Assembly: GCA_037576215.1 (NCBI GenBank)
Contig: JBANDB010000005.1
Location: forward strand, 4,898,001-4,962,000
DNA length: 64,000 bases
Direction: 5' to 3'
Source: Armillaria gallica
Taxonomy: Eukaryota > Basidiomycota > Agaricomycetes > Agaricales > Physalacriaceae
Position 1 is the first letter of the stretch, and the number at the start of each line of letters is the position of its first letter. The notes beneath the pieces are model-generated. The model was not told the DNA's origin, did not search any database, and saw only the letters and a program-made list of their open reading frames with translations. The translations under genes and the position numbers were made by a program. Shown in pieces: positions 11,671-22,965 of the stretch.

Positions 11671-14600
11671 TCACGGCGACCAGCATACTTAAGTGATTTC
11701 ATCCTGAGGAATAAATCACTGTCAACGCTATCAATGACTAAATACTCCTTGAATCTGTCCTTTGCTTTGACCCCAAAGTCCTCAACCAAGAGAGCCCCCC
11801 AAATAATCATGTAGACGGACACGTATGCAGATTCGCTTCTTTTTCGTGCTCAGACTCAGTAAAAACTGAGGTCTTTGTCTAGCTTTTCATTAGTTGCATC
11901 TACAGGTTGATCGAAAGGATGAACAAGAGCAAGAGGAAATGATTTCCCCGCAATAACACACGTGAAGATCATTATCAGCTGGGCAAAGTATGGACGCTCG
12001 GTGCTGTCAACCAGAAGAAAATCGTATCGAGAATGGTTATAGAAATTTTGACTGCATCGCAAATAGTCAGTGGATGTGGTCCAGTCAACCATGTTCTCGT
12101 AGTTGACTTTCAAAAGTCCATATAGCTGAATCTGTAAGTGGTGTATTGATCAGAAAAATAACGGTCTAATGATTAACCTGTAGCTTACCTCTTCATCTGG
12201 CTTGAATAATTTGAATGACACCTTTTTCCCATCAACTTCGGGAACGATATCAGTGTATTTTGCAAACTGTCCGACCATGAAGGCTGATAGATGCGTTCGA
12301 AAGCCTTGGAATGCTGGGTCGTCCGCTTTCAAAGCTCTGACTTCCCCGATTTTGAAGACTCCGCCCCCTTTACCACGGTGACCATGTAAAGTCACTTTTC
12401 TGGAGTATTCGGAGACTGATGTATTCTGATCTTCAAGCTCGTTATTATTGTTTCCAGATGTTTCTTGGATTTTCAGCTGCTCGTCATGTAAGTCGATTTG
12501 CTGATGTATAAACGATGCAGCATTGCATCATGAATCCACTCATAGAATCTAAATCAAGACTGATTCAGCTGCAATACCAACACCGACATTTGAATCACCT
12601 GTTCTGCTACATCTTTGAAATTGGTTCGTAATTGATATGCATCCTTTAGGGGGCCATGCATCTTCTCATTGGGCTTCATATTGTAATTGAGCGTGACCCC
12701 CTTTTGCAAGATATCATCAACCATGTGCTGGTGAGAATGGACTTTTGGGAAGTTCCACGATTTTGCACCTGGATCAATTGACCGTGTGAGTTGTTCGTAC
12801 TCCTACATTCTATCAGATCTTCACTTATGAATATTATTAGAGACGGCTTACCTTTATGAGCACTGAAAACCTGAGCAGTTCATCCCGAATAGCTTGTATA
12901 CTGCGCTCAGTATGAAGGTTGAGGCCAGCGTACATACGAAGCTCTATATAGCTTCAGACACACTTCAACAAATGATACCCGTGCTCGTCGTTGTTCTCTG
13001 TAAGGATATTATGCGTGACAAAGATGATGTGCTTAAAGTGAACTCTTTATTCAGTTGCCATGAATTGAAAGCGAGATCTTGAACTTACTTTGGACAGGTC
13101 TTCGTACTTTCCACCGTCGGCAAAATGAACTGCCATGAAACCGCTTTCGAAATGATATAGATTCCTCCAGCATGGAAAGAGCTTAATTCTAGCGAAGAAG
13201 TTCAGAATATGGACAGAACGTGAGCACGAGTCTCGATATAGTACTTACTGATCATCTGCCTGTCCTATAGATTTCCAGCCTAATGCTTCAATTCGGGAGA
13301 CGACTTCATGTCTGAGATGGTCTCCAAAAAGACCATTATCATGTGCATGGAGGGGATCAAAAGAAAGTGCATGGAACGGATTGCAGTCTTCAATGTTCCA
13401 AAAAGCATTCTATTCAAGTCCTATTAGTTCAAGAAAGGTGGCACGAAGCAAGGGTTTGCTAACCTCAATATTTCTCAAGCCGAAGCCAGAAAGAAACTTG
13501 TTTCGAGCACCCTTTGTTGGAATAGCAGCAGCATCTGCGAGTATTTCTTGAGTCTGCCGTTTTGTCCTTAGCTCGTATATGATGTCTAGATTGTACTGTT
13601 CCAATTTTGGTACCAGACAGACAACACATGGCTTCAGACCATTGGCGCCTCGTATAAGTACAACAAAATTCCTGCTATTCGGTGAGAATTATGCCACAAT
13701 AAATTTGAAATTTAGCACTTACGCTTCATCGTAATCACAGCTTTTGATTGGTACTCAAGGGAACATTTGAATATCTGTCTTTGCCAAGCAAAGATGAACC
13801 CATCCCCCTGTTCTGCTTGGCATGAATAGTGGCTCAAGAATATATTTGAAGGCGGCATGCCACACACGGCGCTTGAAGTCGACATAATAGACCTTCTTCC
13901 TGAATTTTGCTTCCTCTTTCATCTAAGTACAGGTGAGTTTTGCTGAAGCAACATCAGTTGAACTGCTGTAGAAGACACAAACCACTGGTAACCACCCAAC
14001 GATGCGTCCACCACCAACACTGTTTCCATTTCATATGTTGATTGGAAGGTTACCGCAGCGTGCAATGACAGGATATCCTTGAGCGGTGCCGAATGAAGAG
14101 AGACGCGTTTTGTCGGCGTATATAATAAAGTAGAGGACCTTAGCTCCCTCTGGGAGTGCTGTCTGTGGTAAGCCGTCTCATAGTAAGTTGTATGATCTGT
14201 GGACAAAGTTCTTAAGCATACCTGTAGATCCCAAAATGCTTGCGCTGTCCATGGTTCATCTACAAACCTTTCAAAGGCATGTCCATTCCACTTTGAAAGC
14301 TGAACGGCATCCCAAACGAAATGAGGCTCCAACATTGGGTTCTGGATCAATTCCAGTGCCCATGCCCACAAATTCCACCGGTAAACATCATAGGTATAGT
14401 CCTTACCTCGGAGTTGTATGGTAACCGTCGACTTCTTGAACTGAAACGGAAAAATATAAGATAATTTGTCAATGACACTGCAAGACTATAAGGACATACG
14501 GGAGTAATTAAATTGGCTGCGCGATCCCAATGTTCCTTGAACTCCTTTGGGTTATGAATGTTAAACTCGGCGCTAGGACTGCTTTCTGCCTCCGGGTTCA

Positions 14601-15287
14601 ATAGTCGAAACATGGTCTTCATCTGCCTCTCATTCAGAGCGGCGTTGAGAATGAGTTCAGCGAGTTCAAAGTCGCAGCGTGATGCAAACGGTCGCCATGG
14701 ATGAGGGTCGATAGGTGGTTCAATGTGTTGGAATGCTGAAGATGAACGATAATCCTCAAAATGAGCTATCTGGGTTGGACGTCCGCTGGATGGATGGTAT
14801 ACTGTTCGGATGTCATTGAGCTTGTATTCTGGTGCACCATGAACGCTCTCTTCACGAGTTTCAGGTAGGGAGGCAGCGATGCTGTTGTCTGGATCAGGGT
14901 GCGCTGCTATGTCATCGTTTGGAACAGGATATATCACTTCGTGCAAATATTAGCAGTGCGACACCGGATGTAATACAGGAATGACTGACATCCTGGATCT
15001 GGGATATTTCCCGACTGGTATGCATCAATAGCAGTGCCAATATCATTCCCTGAAGGTACCATAACAATTGTTTGTGCTAGACCTAGGCAACACTGTCAGA
15101 ACACAAACAGGAAAATAAAATGCACGGCGGCAAACTACTCACCGGTGTTGAACAGTTGCTGCTCATACAGTGCATTATCCTGCTGTTCATCAAACTTTCG
15201 TTTGCAAGCAGTTTGGTGCCTATTCAGACCACGGAGTGCAAAGGAATGAGGACAGTATTGGCACTGCACCTTAGGAGTGGGCGGCAT
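11671..15287 (-). pseudogene. Plavaka-type (CACTA-like) transposase, decayed
   Basis: Multi-exon minus-strand gene starting at ATG 15287. The N-terminus has a zinc-finger-like module with Cys, Cys, His and Cys in VQCQYCPHSFALRGLNRHQT. Later exons give PWRPFASRCDFELAELILNA, KVLYYILYADKTRLSSFGTA, VVGGGRIVGWLP-type sequence, FDPLHAHDNGLFGDHLRHEV, FPKVHSHQHMVDDILQKGVT, LNYNMKPNEKMHGPLKDAY and VNYENMVDWTTSTDYLRC. These match the recalled order of Plavaka transposases. Three in-frame TGA codons break it: 13755-13757, 11856-11858 and 11850-11852. The last two fall in SFY-stop-V-stop-ARKRSESAY, where family members have arginines. The C-terminal exon continues open to TGA at 11671-11673. Terminal inverted repeats were not identified. 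Confidence 0.85.
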
Positions 15288-15618
15288 TGGGATGTGAGTA
15301 CGAAAATGATCAGATTGAGTGTTGGGGACTCCAATTTTATTGTCTACAAGTCGGTAGGTTTTATATTACTTATCACCCTACAGTAGCCCAGCGGCAGCAT
15401 GCATTTTTGGTGATGGACGGCCATTGTCCAGCAAATTGTAACATATGTGATATCTCCATTGATTTTCCTGAGGTTATCTGCAGCATAGGAAGTCAAGGAA
15501 GTCAAGATATGTTGAGGATTCGAAAGGCTGAGATTACTGGTGCAGGCAGAGCACCAACCATCATTGAATTGTAAAACTCAGGGTTTCTAGCGAATCTATA
15601 TTTGGATGATGCGAGGGA

Positions 15619-15652
15619 TTATCTTATCTCTTATTATATCTAGATAAGATAA
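15619..15652. repeat. perfect 11-bp inverted repeat (GATA-type)
   Basis: TTATCTTATCT is followed after 12 nt by AGATAAGATAA, a perfect palindrome placed seven bases past the stop of the downstream minus-strand gene. It could be a 3' end hairpin or a pair of divergent GATA-factor sites. Confidence 0.6.
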
Positions 15653-15658
15653 CCGAGC

Positions 15659-17747
15659 CTAATATTCAACACGGTAGCATATCGGGCCGGATAATATTCC
15701 AAATTGCCTAATTAGGTTCTTACACAATCTCGGACAAATCAGCTCTATTAAATGCCTCTCGCAGTACTCCTTCACCCCCGCGTCCCGCAGATCTCTATCC
15801 ACAATGTACTCATAACGCGTATCTTTATCCGACAAGTATCCCACTGTCTTCTTTCCTGAGAACCTGGTAAGTGTGGAGAGGGGATCGTTCTCATAGAACG
15901 ACTCCATGTCTAGAAAATCATCACCCTCAACGATGTGCGGGTCATCAGGCGTGCCGAGACCGAAGTGCACGAGTCGGCGCCCTGTTTTTCTGCTTATACG
16001 CGCGATCTGTGCATTGTGCCGGGAAAGTCGTCTGCCAGGCTCCTGTATTCGGACCCGTGGCTGATGAGGACGATAAATGGTTGGAGGACGAGGTGGTGTA
16101 GGAGGGCGGATTGGTCTTCTTGCGGAAATTGGCTCCTCAGCTAGAGGTGCAGCTGGGGGGTTGGCATACCACGCCATCGCAGTAGAGATACCGTTAGATA
16201 TAGCTCCAACGACGCTATTCCACGAAATCAGGGGCGCATCAGATCCAGAGCTTGAATCCGAATCCGAATCCGAGTCGCTGTTCTCGGGATCGGGATCAGA
16301 GCTGCCTGATGCCTGTTGGGGAGGGACTGTGGGATTGGGGGCTTCGCTGGGGGGAGACATTTGTTTGTCTTCGGGGGCCTGCTTGGAAGGTAGGCTTGAG
16401 GGGGAGCATTGCTGAAGACTGTCGGACGTACCAGTAGTATTCGGTTCTTTTTCCCGTTCGTCACTATGAGAGTTGCCCGAATCAACACGCGAATGTCTTT
16501 CGGCGTTCCTGCGTTTGAGATCGGCCTCCATTCCTCGCATCGCCGCGGCGAAGGAGGATTCCACTAGCGCTCGCGCGCGACTTTCTGCATCTGAGCCAGT
16601 TTGGGCCCGCTTGGGACTGGTAGAGGCTTCTTCGTCTTCAGACGGACGGGAGCGCTTCAGAGGAGAAATTGCCGTCGATCTCGAGGGGGGGAGTGCCTCA
16701 TCTTCATCTTCATCATCCGAGTCGGCAGGCCTATAGGGGATGAAACTGTTGACGATTATCGCCACGGTCACAACAGAGCGAACGACATACTTTGGAGGGG
16801 GCATCAGTATAGCAGAGGCATCTTCCCTCAGAGCGTCCGAGGCTTCTTTCACATTGGACCTGTTATCCATTAGACAAAAACACGCGAAAGGATGCAGAAG
16901 AACCTTACGGCCACTTCGGTTCGCCGAACCGCGCCTTGTTCACCGCAGCTCGCCACCTTGATGTGAAAACCATAAATTTAAAAGCAAACATGTATACAGC
17001 GAACGAGTACTTACGGCGAGGGCTGAAGCTCTTTCTGGACGAAATTATTTTTACGTTGGCTGCTAGATTCGTCGCCGTTCCTCTCATCTACGTCATCGCT
17101 CTCTACCCTTTCGACGTGCATCAGGATAGCATCCGCAAACCCCTGCCCGCAGATACTTGAAACGAAGGCCATGAGCGACGCGGTCTTCTCCCTCTCCTCA
17201 TCTAAAGCCAGATTGGCCTGTGTGTACAGGAAAGTAGCTTCTGAGACGGAAGCCGTCAGCCTCTCCAGCGCAGCTTTCATTTCCAACCTCCCATCCTCTA
17301 ATTTGCGGGCCGCGTCGACCACGTCGACGTTAGAGTCGGCTGGGAGACCGCCAGAGGGGTAATGGTCCAGCGTAGGTACCGGATCTTCTACTATCTCATC
17401 ATCAGGTGGCGCAGGAAATTCCTCCGCGGCAGAGGTGCGCTCAAGTCTGAACTCTCCGTCAGGCTGTGGCACCCAGTTGTGGTTCGCAACTAAGTTGATT
17501 GGTGCTGGGTTGGATACTGCGGGAAAGAGCCGTGCTATGATTGCAGGCAGGTCATACGAACCCAAGGCACCGCTAGGGAGCGCGATGTCGTGAGGTATAT
17601 TATAAGCCTGGGCGATGGGGATCAGGGAGAATTGAACAGTGAGGAAGGTACCCTGAGACTCACGGCAACATAGTCTGAAATAATGGTCTTGTCGGTGAGT
17701 TGAGCGAAATCCTGGAGGGATATCGTGTCCGAGTCGGAAGCAGACAT
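15659..17747 (-). CDS. charged, low-complexity hypothetical protein
   Basis: Start at ATG 17747 (MSASDSDTISLQDFAQLTDK), with an intron (gtgagt..gcccag) before AYNIPHDIALPSGALGSYDL. The middle contains a probable coiled coil (EDGRLEMKAALERL through LALDEEREKTASLMAFVSS). Further introns lie at about 17002-16960 and 16910-16863, then a long exon rich in Asp/Glu/Ser/Pro with a nuclear-type KRSRP element and a DSDSDSDS run. The C-terminus is more ordered: TRYEYIVDRDLRDAGVKEYC, ending at TAA 15659. No domain recognised. Composition suggests a nuclear or scaffold-like protein, an inference only. It is flanked by the Plavaka relic and may be lineage-specific. Confidence 0.65.
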
Positions 17748-18376
17748 TGTCAGTGTGTTGGTAGAGGGAATAGAAGTGCGGAGACAATATCCCGCCCTGC
17801 TTGACTTATATATACATACAGAACAAAGGAACCAAAAGTGGGTCAAAACAATAAAGGATGGTGGTATGGCCTTTTTGAGATTATTGTTGCATTGTTCTCG
17901 ATCGGCCCATGCACTAGCGCATAGGCCTGACATTCCATTGCGTTTCAAATTTCGGATACTGATAGATATACAGTCAGAGGTGAAAAGATTGCAAGTAGAA
18001 AACTCATACCGCGATACCTGCCAGTCCACATCACTCTAAGGTGGCACACATAGTCGAGCAAAGTACTTGATACCCAATACCGAGTACTAGTCTACCACAT
18101 TGATTCGCTTGGGTCGATTAATTGACCACTGGTCGTCATGGGAAAAAGGAGAGGAAATTTTAAGGCTTCGCCGTATCCAGGCTGTATCACATTTATTGAA
18201 ACAATTTATATGACATGGGAGGGGAAGAGCTCGAGCGGGATTCCAGAGGGTCGATTTTGTGGTCCGGGTGGGCACGACGAAAACTGGTAGTGATGCAAGA
18301 CGCTGACTCTCCGACAATTGATCCTGTCAGCAACTTATGAAGGCCATAACCCCGATTACAGCGAGAAAACGTCATC
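17748..18376. other. intergenic region
   Basis: Upstream region of the minus-strand hypothetical gene. No convincing exon or RNA gene is visible before the tRNA. Short open frames occur on both strands but lack codon or splice support. Confidence 0.35.
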
Positions 18377-18455
18377 GGCCTTATGGTCTAGTCGCATGAT
18401 TTCTCGTTTGGGTTGAAATTCGAGGAGGTCCTGGGTTCAATTCCCAGTGAGGCCC
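18377..18455 (+). tRNA. tRNA-Pro (anticodon TGG), probable short intron
   Basis: GGCCTTA pairs with TGAGGCC (one G-T) as acceptor stem. The anticodon stem is TCTCG/CGAGG and the T arm is a perfect CTGGG..CCCAG around TTCAATT; the 3' flank is a T5 run. The anticodon loop reads TTTGGG then extra bases, so TGG sits at positions 34-36 and about 7 nt (TTGAAAT) must be intronic to restore a 7-base loop. The D loop reads AGTCGCA instead of the usual AGTGGTA, so the conserved GG pair is altered, which could mean partial decay. Confidence 0.8.
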
Positions 18456-18460
18456 TTTTT
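18456..18460 (+). terminator. RNA polymerase III T-run terminator
   Basis: Five T residues follow directly after the discriminator base of the tRNA-Pro, the expected Pol III stop signal. Confidence 0.7.
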
Positions 18461-18500
18461 GATCGGAGACACTCTTGATTTGTAACTTTTGACTCTTGAC

Positions 18501-18930
18501 TAGGGTTATGCTACTAGGGCTGCGCATGAAACCTATGGGGGGTGTAATATACTGTTTTATACTGACCCCTCTCCAAGGGGGGTGTTTTGATATGGTAATT
18601 TACCGTTACTTATCTATCACATGTATAATCACATGCCTGATGCACATCATTTGCAAAAATCTCTCAGATTCTTCATCTTTGTATTCTTCTACCTATTTTT
18701 TCTTCTCCTGAAGTGTGATCCATTGAAATTTACTAAAGATATGTGTTGTAAGCTGTAAATAAAATATGACTGCAACAGGATTGAATACAGTAATAATATT
18801 GCTGCTCAAATGTCATCACATGACAGGTAAGTTACCTTGACGAAAACCCCTCCAGCGGGGGGAGGTAAATTACCTGTAACTAACCGGTAACTTACCGGTC
18901 CGAAACCCTAGTGTATCAAAACCTAGGGTT
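18501..18930. mobile_element. MITE-like element with degenerate inverted ends
   Basis: The left end (ctagggttatgctactaggg) is roughly the inverse of the right end (ccctagtgtatcaaaacctag near 18907-18927). Inside each end lies a G/C-run block: CATGAAACC..GGGGGG..CCCCTC on the left and CCCCTCC..GGGGGGAGG on the right, followed by GGTAA..TTACC motifs. No coding capacity. A second copy of the left end occurs at 57523-57660, supporting mobility. Confidence 0.5.
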
Positions 18931-21900
18931 TTGTGTGCAACCCTATACACTACTTACACAGCAGTGATCACTGATCACTTCATCGAATTCTCGATTCTTG
19001 AGCTCATTGTGCAGTCTGGACTAGGAACTTCAACCCAATCCATAGCTTGCAGCTTGCTGGACACTGATCTGTATACTCAATGCTTCTGGCAAGAACAGCA
19101 TGTTAACAAGTGCAGAAAATGCATCTCTAAAGGGCATTGTCAGATGGAGGTCTGTCGTCTCGGAGCGATTTTGATTTCAGGGATAAGTTTACTGAGCAGA
19201 AAACAACTTACCTTGTGTTGAAGGTAGGACCTTGCATTTGATAACAACTGAATTTCATTTCTGACCCTTGCAAGGGTAGACATATGCGACGTGACCCACC
19301 AGAATTTGGGGCTTGAGCCAGGATTCAAAGCACCAGCCAATGATTCCCAACGAGGAACATGAAAGGAGACAAGAAGCATGCTTGGCCTCGATACAACATG
19401 GGCAAGTGGCAGGAGATGTGTGCTTTGGTGGAATGCTTGCCTAACACGTGCAGTTCCATACATTAGAATTTCCTTAGTGACATGATGCTGTCTCACCACC
19501 ACGCTTCTTTCTTGTCACCAGCCATCTTCTTCCACCCTTTCTGGTGCCTATCTGAATGTCAAACATCTGTTTCTATCTGTAGTGGGCGAGCTCATTTTAG
19601 GGAAACATCACACACCTGGACTCATTGGCACTGTCCTCACCACCAGCGTAATTTTGAACTCAGATTTCAGGTGCACTTGAAAGTGGGCATCTTGCCTCCA
19701 TACTACCAATAATGTTGTTCTTCTTCAAGGTTTCGTATTCTCATCCTTCTCCTAGCCACCAAAGGTTCATCCACTTGCCAAATCTAAAATGGCATGAGTT
19801 CCTAGGAGACGAGAGTAGCAAACTTCAAAGTCATTGTGATCACAAAACGATGGCTGTCCATCCAAAGTGATCATGTGACCTGCTTCTGAGGCAGAGGTTA
19901 TCATGTTTCATTCTATCATGGGATCTGTGTATAAAAGCCAGGTCGATTTGTTGTTTGAAGTTTGGCTCCCTGCTTTCTCCCTGTTCTTGATGTTGAGTTT
20001 CACTCTCTGCTACCTTCTGTCAAGGTTGTGCAGAGTAAGTGCCACCCAGGCCATGCAAAGTTAGATTCTTCTTTTACAACTAACATCTAAAGCGATGGTA
20101 CTGGTAAACAGGTTGCTTTTAATGTTCCCATTGGTCTTGCACTCTAGGTGTATTTGGTTCGGCACTGCCATCAAGTTTCTTTTCCCCAGTTCGAGTTAAG
20201 CAAGATGGTTCATTTGCTCGTGAAGTTATAGATATGAAGGCAATGAAAAAGGTATGGAGAGCAGTGAGCATCTTCATTTTCAAGACTGATGTCTTTTTCT
20301 CTGAGAATTGACTGATTATTGGGTTTGGATTGAGGTTCCATGGAGTATATTATAATGAGTATGTGTACAATACACAGTAGTACCTGTAGCACCCATAACA
20401 TACCAAGGCATGGTGTGGTGCGCAGGCAACAAGTGCGCATGAGAAAAGTGTGTGCAGTGTGCGCTGGATGTATGTGTGGGTGGAGGGAGTGAACGGTGAC
20501 ATCGTGGGATGGGAGGTTGGACATCTTGCAGGGAGGGGTTGTCCTGTGGGTGTGAGAGAGGTCATCATCTTGTGGATGTGTGCAGGAGGTTGCAGCAAGT
20601 AGACAGGGAAGCGAGCCGTTGCCTGTGGATGGGGAGGTCAGACATTGAAAGAAGAGGGTGTTGTCTGAGATGGGTTGGGAGGTTGAGAAACGAGCCATCT
20701 TGGTTGAGATCATTTTGCAGGGGAGGGGCATTGAGATACAGGCAGGAAGGGTCTTGGCTGATGTCGATGCAGGTGTTAGCAGATGGATATAGGGAAAGGA
20801 CATCTCGCGGCAATTATTGTTGTTGGCAGGGGAAGGCTTTGGGAGGGATCAATGACAATCGGCGGTACTGAGTAGCTAATGGTCGATTGTAGGCCATATG
20901 CGACTCTGAGATGAAGCAAGAAAATAGTATGAGATGGTAGTAGTCAGCACCAAAGCACGATGGCACAGCCACAGCACTCTTCTGTGCGAACTACTTGCCA
21001 TACCTCCTTGCCAGTCTCTTCTCTCAACATCTGAACCATGGACGACACTTTACAGTTGCAAAGTAGAAGAAAAAGTCAACAAAGTCCAAGGCTGCTGGTG
21101 TAACTAAGATCTAAAATATGTGGGATATGCACTCTATGTGTAGGTTGGGCTAGATGTTGACAGAAACCAGTGTACCTCTTAAGAAAACAAATTGGAACCT
21201 GTATGCACCTCCACTGCTTCCTTCTTCATGTACCAGCATTTCAACTTGCCCATCAATATCTCATCATTCATCAATATATTTTCCTCCACTCATCGTGACT
21301 GCCTATGCATATTTCAATGGTCTCACTATTGTCCAGTGTTCCCTCATTGCCTCATTGAGGGTTTCCAGCACCGCCATCTCATTCTGCTGAACTAGAGATT
21401 GTTCTTTCACTGGAAGCAAAAAAAAGTCTTCTTTAGTTGGCTGGATGAGTTCTTTGAGAGACCACATGGTATACCACCACCATCTTTGGATTTACTTTCT
21501 CCTTTAGTTAAACAATGTATGGTGAGATCATCTTGAGCTAGATGCCATGTGTATTGCAGTCAGTTCCTTCAATCCTATCTTCAAGGTTGCCACTCACTCT
21601 CTAAGTCTCAGTGTCATTCCTTTGCAACCTTTTAATTGATATTGTTGTAATTAAAACTTTACCTCAGTACAATGCTTGTGAGACCTCTAGTCTTTGGGTT
21701 ACAAACTCCTGAGGAGTTTGCCCATTGACTTCCTATATTTATACTAAACTACGCTTATTCTGGTAATTTCTATCCAATCAATATCTTACTCAGCATGCCA
21801 GAATGCCAGATTGCTCAAATTCTCTTGCATATTCCAACAGATATTCCTTAACATCTTGACTTGTGACACCAGGGATGGTGCTTACAGGCAGAAATAACTT

Positions 21901-22583
21901 GAATGATGCACTGTTGAGCCAGGTGAAGAGCACTTCTAGGTATTCGCTGCAACCATTTTTTGTTTCACAGTCCTTTATTTTGCATTCAAAGCAGGATGCA
22001 CATTCTATGAATCAGACTCTATGATGCTGCCAATGCTTATCTTGATCTCTCAGGAAATGGCTTCGTCAATCCCAAGTTTCATCTATTCTAGGTAGATAGC
22101 ACATTCATGATCCTGACAAACACAATTCTCTTTTCTTGGCCATGAAATTCAGATTTGTCATGCAATGCACTTATGGTGATCTTGAGTATGTCATGAAACA
22201 ATGTTATCAAGAGGCTTGTTGTGGATTACATCGACTTGTATTATCAACACTGGTGTGCAATCTTTCGACCGATTGAGAAAGGCTTCCTAATGCCAAAATA
22301 CAGAGTTGGCCCAAACACATCCATCGAGCAGACAGTATTAAGTGGTAGAAACAGCTTGTCGTGTTTGCTGATCACAATCGACATAGAGAAGGCAAAGTGA
22401 AGTGCATTGGTCTCTGTTGTGTGCTCCCATATCTGCCCTCCAAATTGAATATTCATCTATCATTTTTGATGTCAGGAAGCTACTCCTCCAGTGCTCATGA
22501 CTGTCACCTACTCTCTACTTGGCTGTAGACTTCTGACAGGCTAAAAGTACTGTCTGGAACTTACTGATCCCCGCTTGACAGTG
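18931..22583. other. gene-poor, repeat-derived region
   Basis: About 3.6 kb with no gene I can support. Short open frames occur on both strands but lack splice structure or recognisable motifs. Composition is uneven, with a GT/G-rich block at 20470-20870 and T-rich stretches elsewhere. It probably consists of decayed transposable elements. Confidence 0.4.
20470..20870. repeat. G/T-rich degenerate repeat block
   Basis: The plus strand is strongly G-rich, with recurring variants of GGGAGGTTG, GTTGTCTGTGG, GCAGGGGAGGGG and GAGAGAG about every 30-60 nt. The complementary strand is C/A-rich and open for about 200 codons, but the Pro/Cys/His/Ser-rich product looks compositional rather than coding. 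Confidence 0.4.
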
Positions 22584-22965
22584 TGTTACGATTTATTCAT
22601 TTTCTTTACCTAAGTGCCTCTTATCTTATCTTATCTTCAGTGCTTATCTTATCTTATCCTTAGGATCCATGACTTCACGGAGTCTTCACATTGCGATACA
22701 GCCATACTCGGTCACCATGTACTTGCTTATTCACTTTCTAACATAGTGTATGTATTATTAGGACCCTCACTTTAGTATATAAGTAGTGTACTCAAAGCTG
22801 TATATTCCTTAGCTTTGAGCTAACATTTATTCATACCGAAACACATTCATTCTCATTAAGCACTAAAAGTGTTAGTCTTGATCGCCAATCACCATGAGAC
22901 CCAATGGTGACTGTACGAATGCAATACAGCTGTTGTTTACTCTTGATTGGAGTTTGGGTCTTACA
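22584..22965 (+). repeat. 5' LTR of the gypsy element
   Basis: 382 bp, TGTTAC..TTACA. Contains two clusters of TTATC/CTTATCTTATC motifs, a TATATAA box at 22776-22782, and the segment TAAGCACTAAAAGTGTTAG shared with the 3' LTR. It differs from the 3' LTR mainly at CG/TG/CA sites. Confidence 0.92.
22776..22782 (+). promoter_or_regulatory. TATA box of the 5' LTR
   Basis: TATATAAG in the middle of the LTR, conserved in the 3' LTR at 35431-35437; the expected position for the U3 promoter of an LTR retrotransposon. Confidence 0.55.

Noticed and set aside
16077..16415. Plus-strand frame with SESESESE run
   Set aside because: Antisense shadow of the Asp/Ser-rich exon of the minus-strand hypothetical gene.
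20509..20871. Plus-strand 120-codon open frame and overlapping minus-strand 197-codon frame
   Set aside because: Both arise from the biased G/T-rich composition; products are low complexity and lack splice or motif support.
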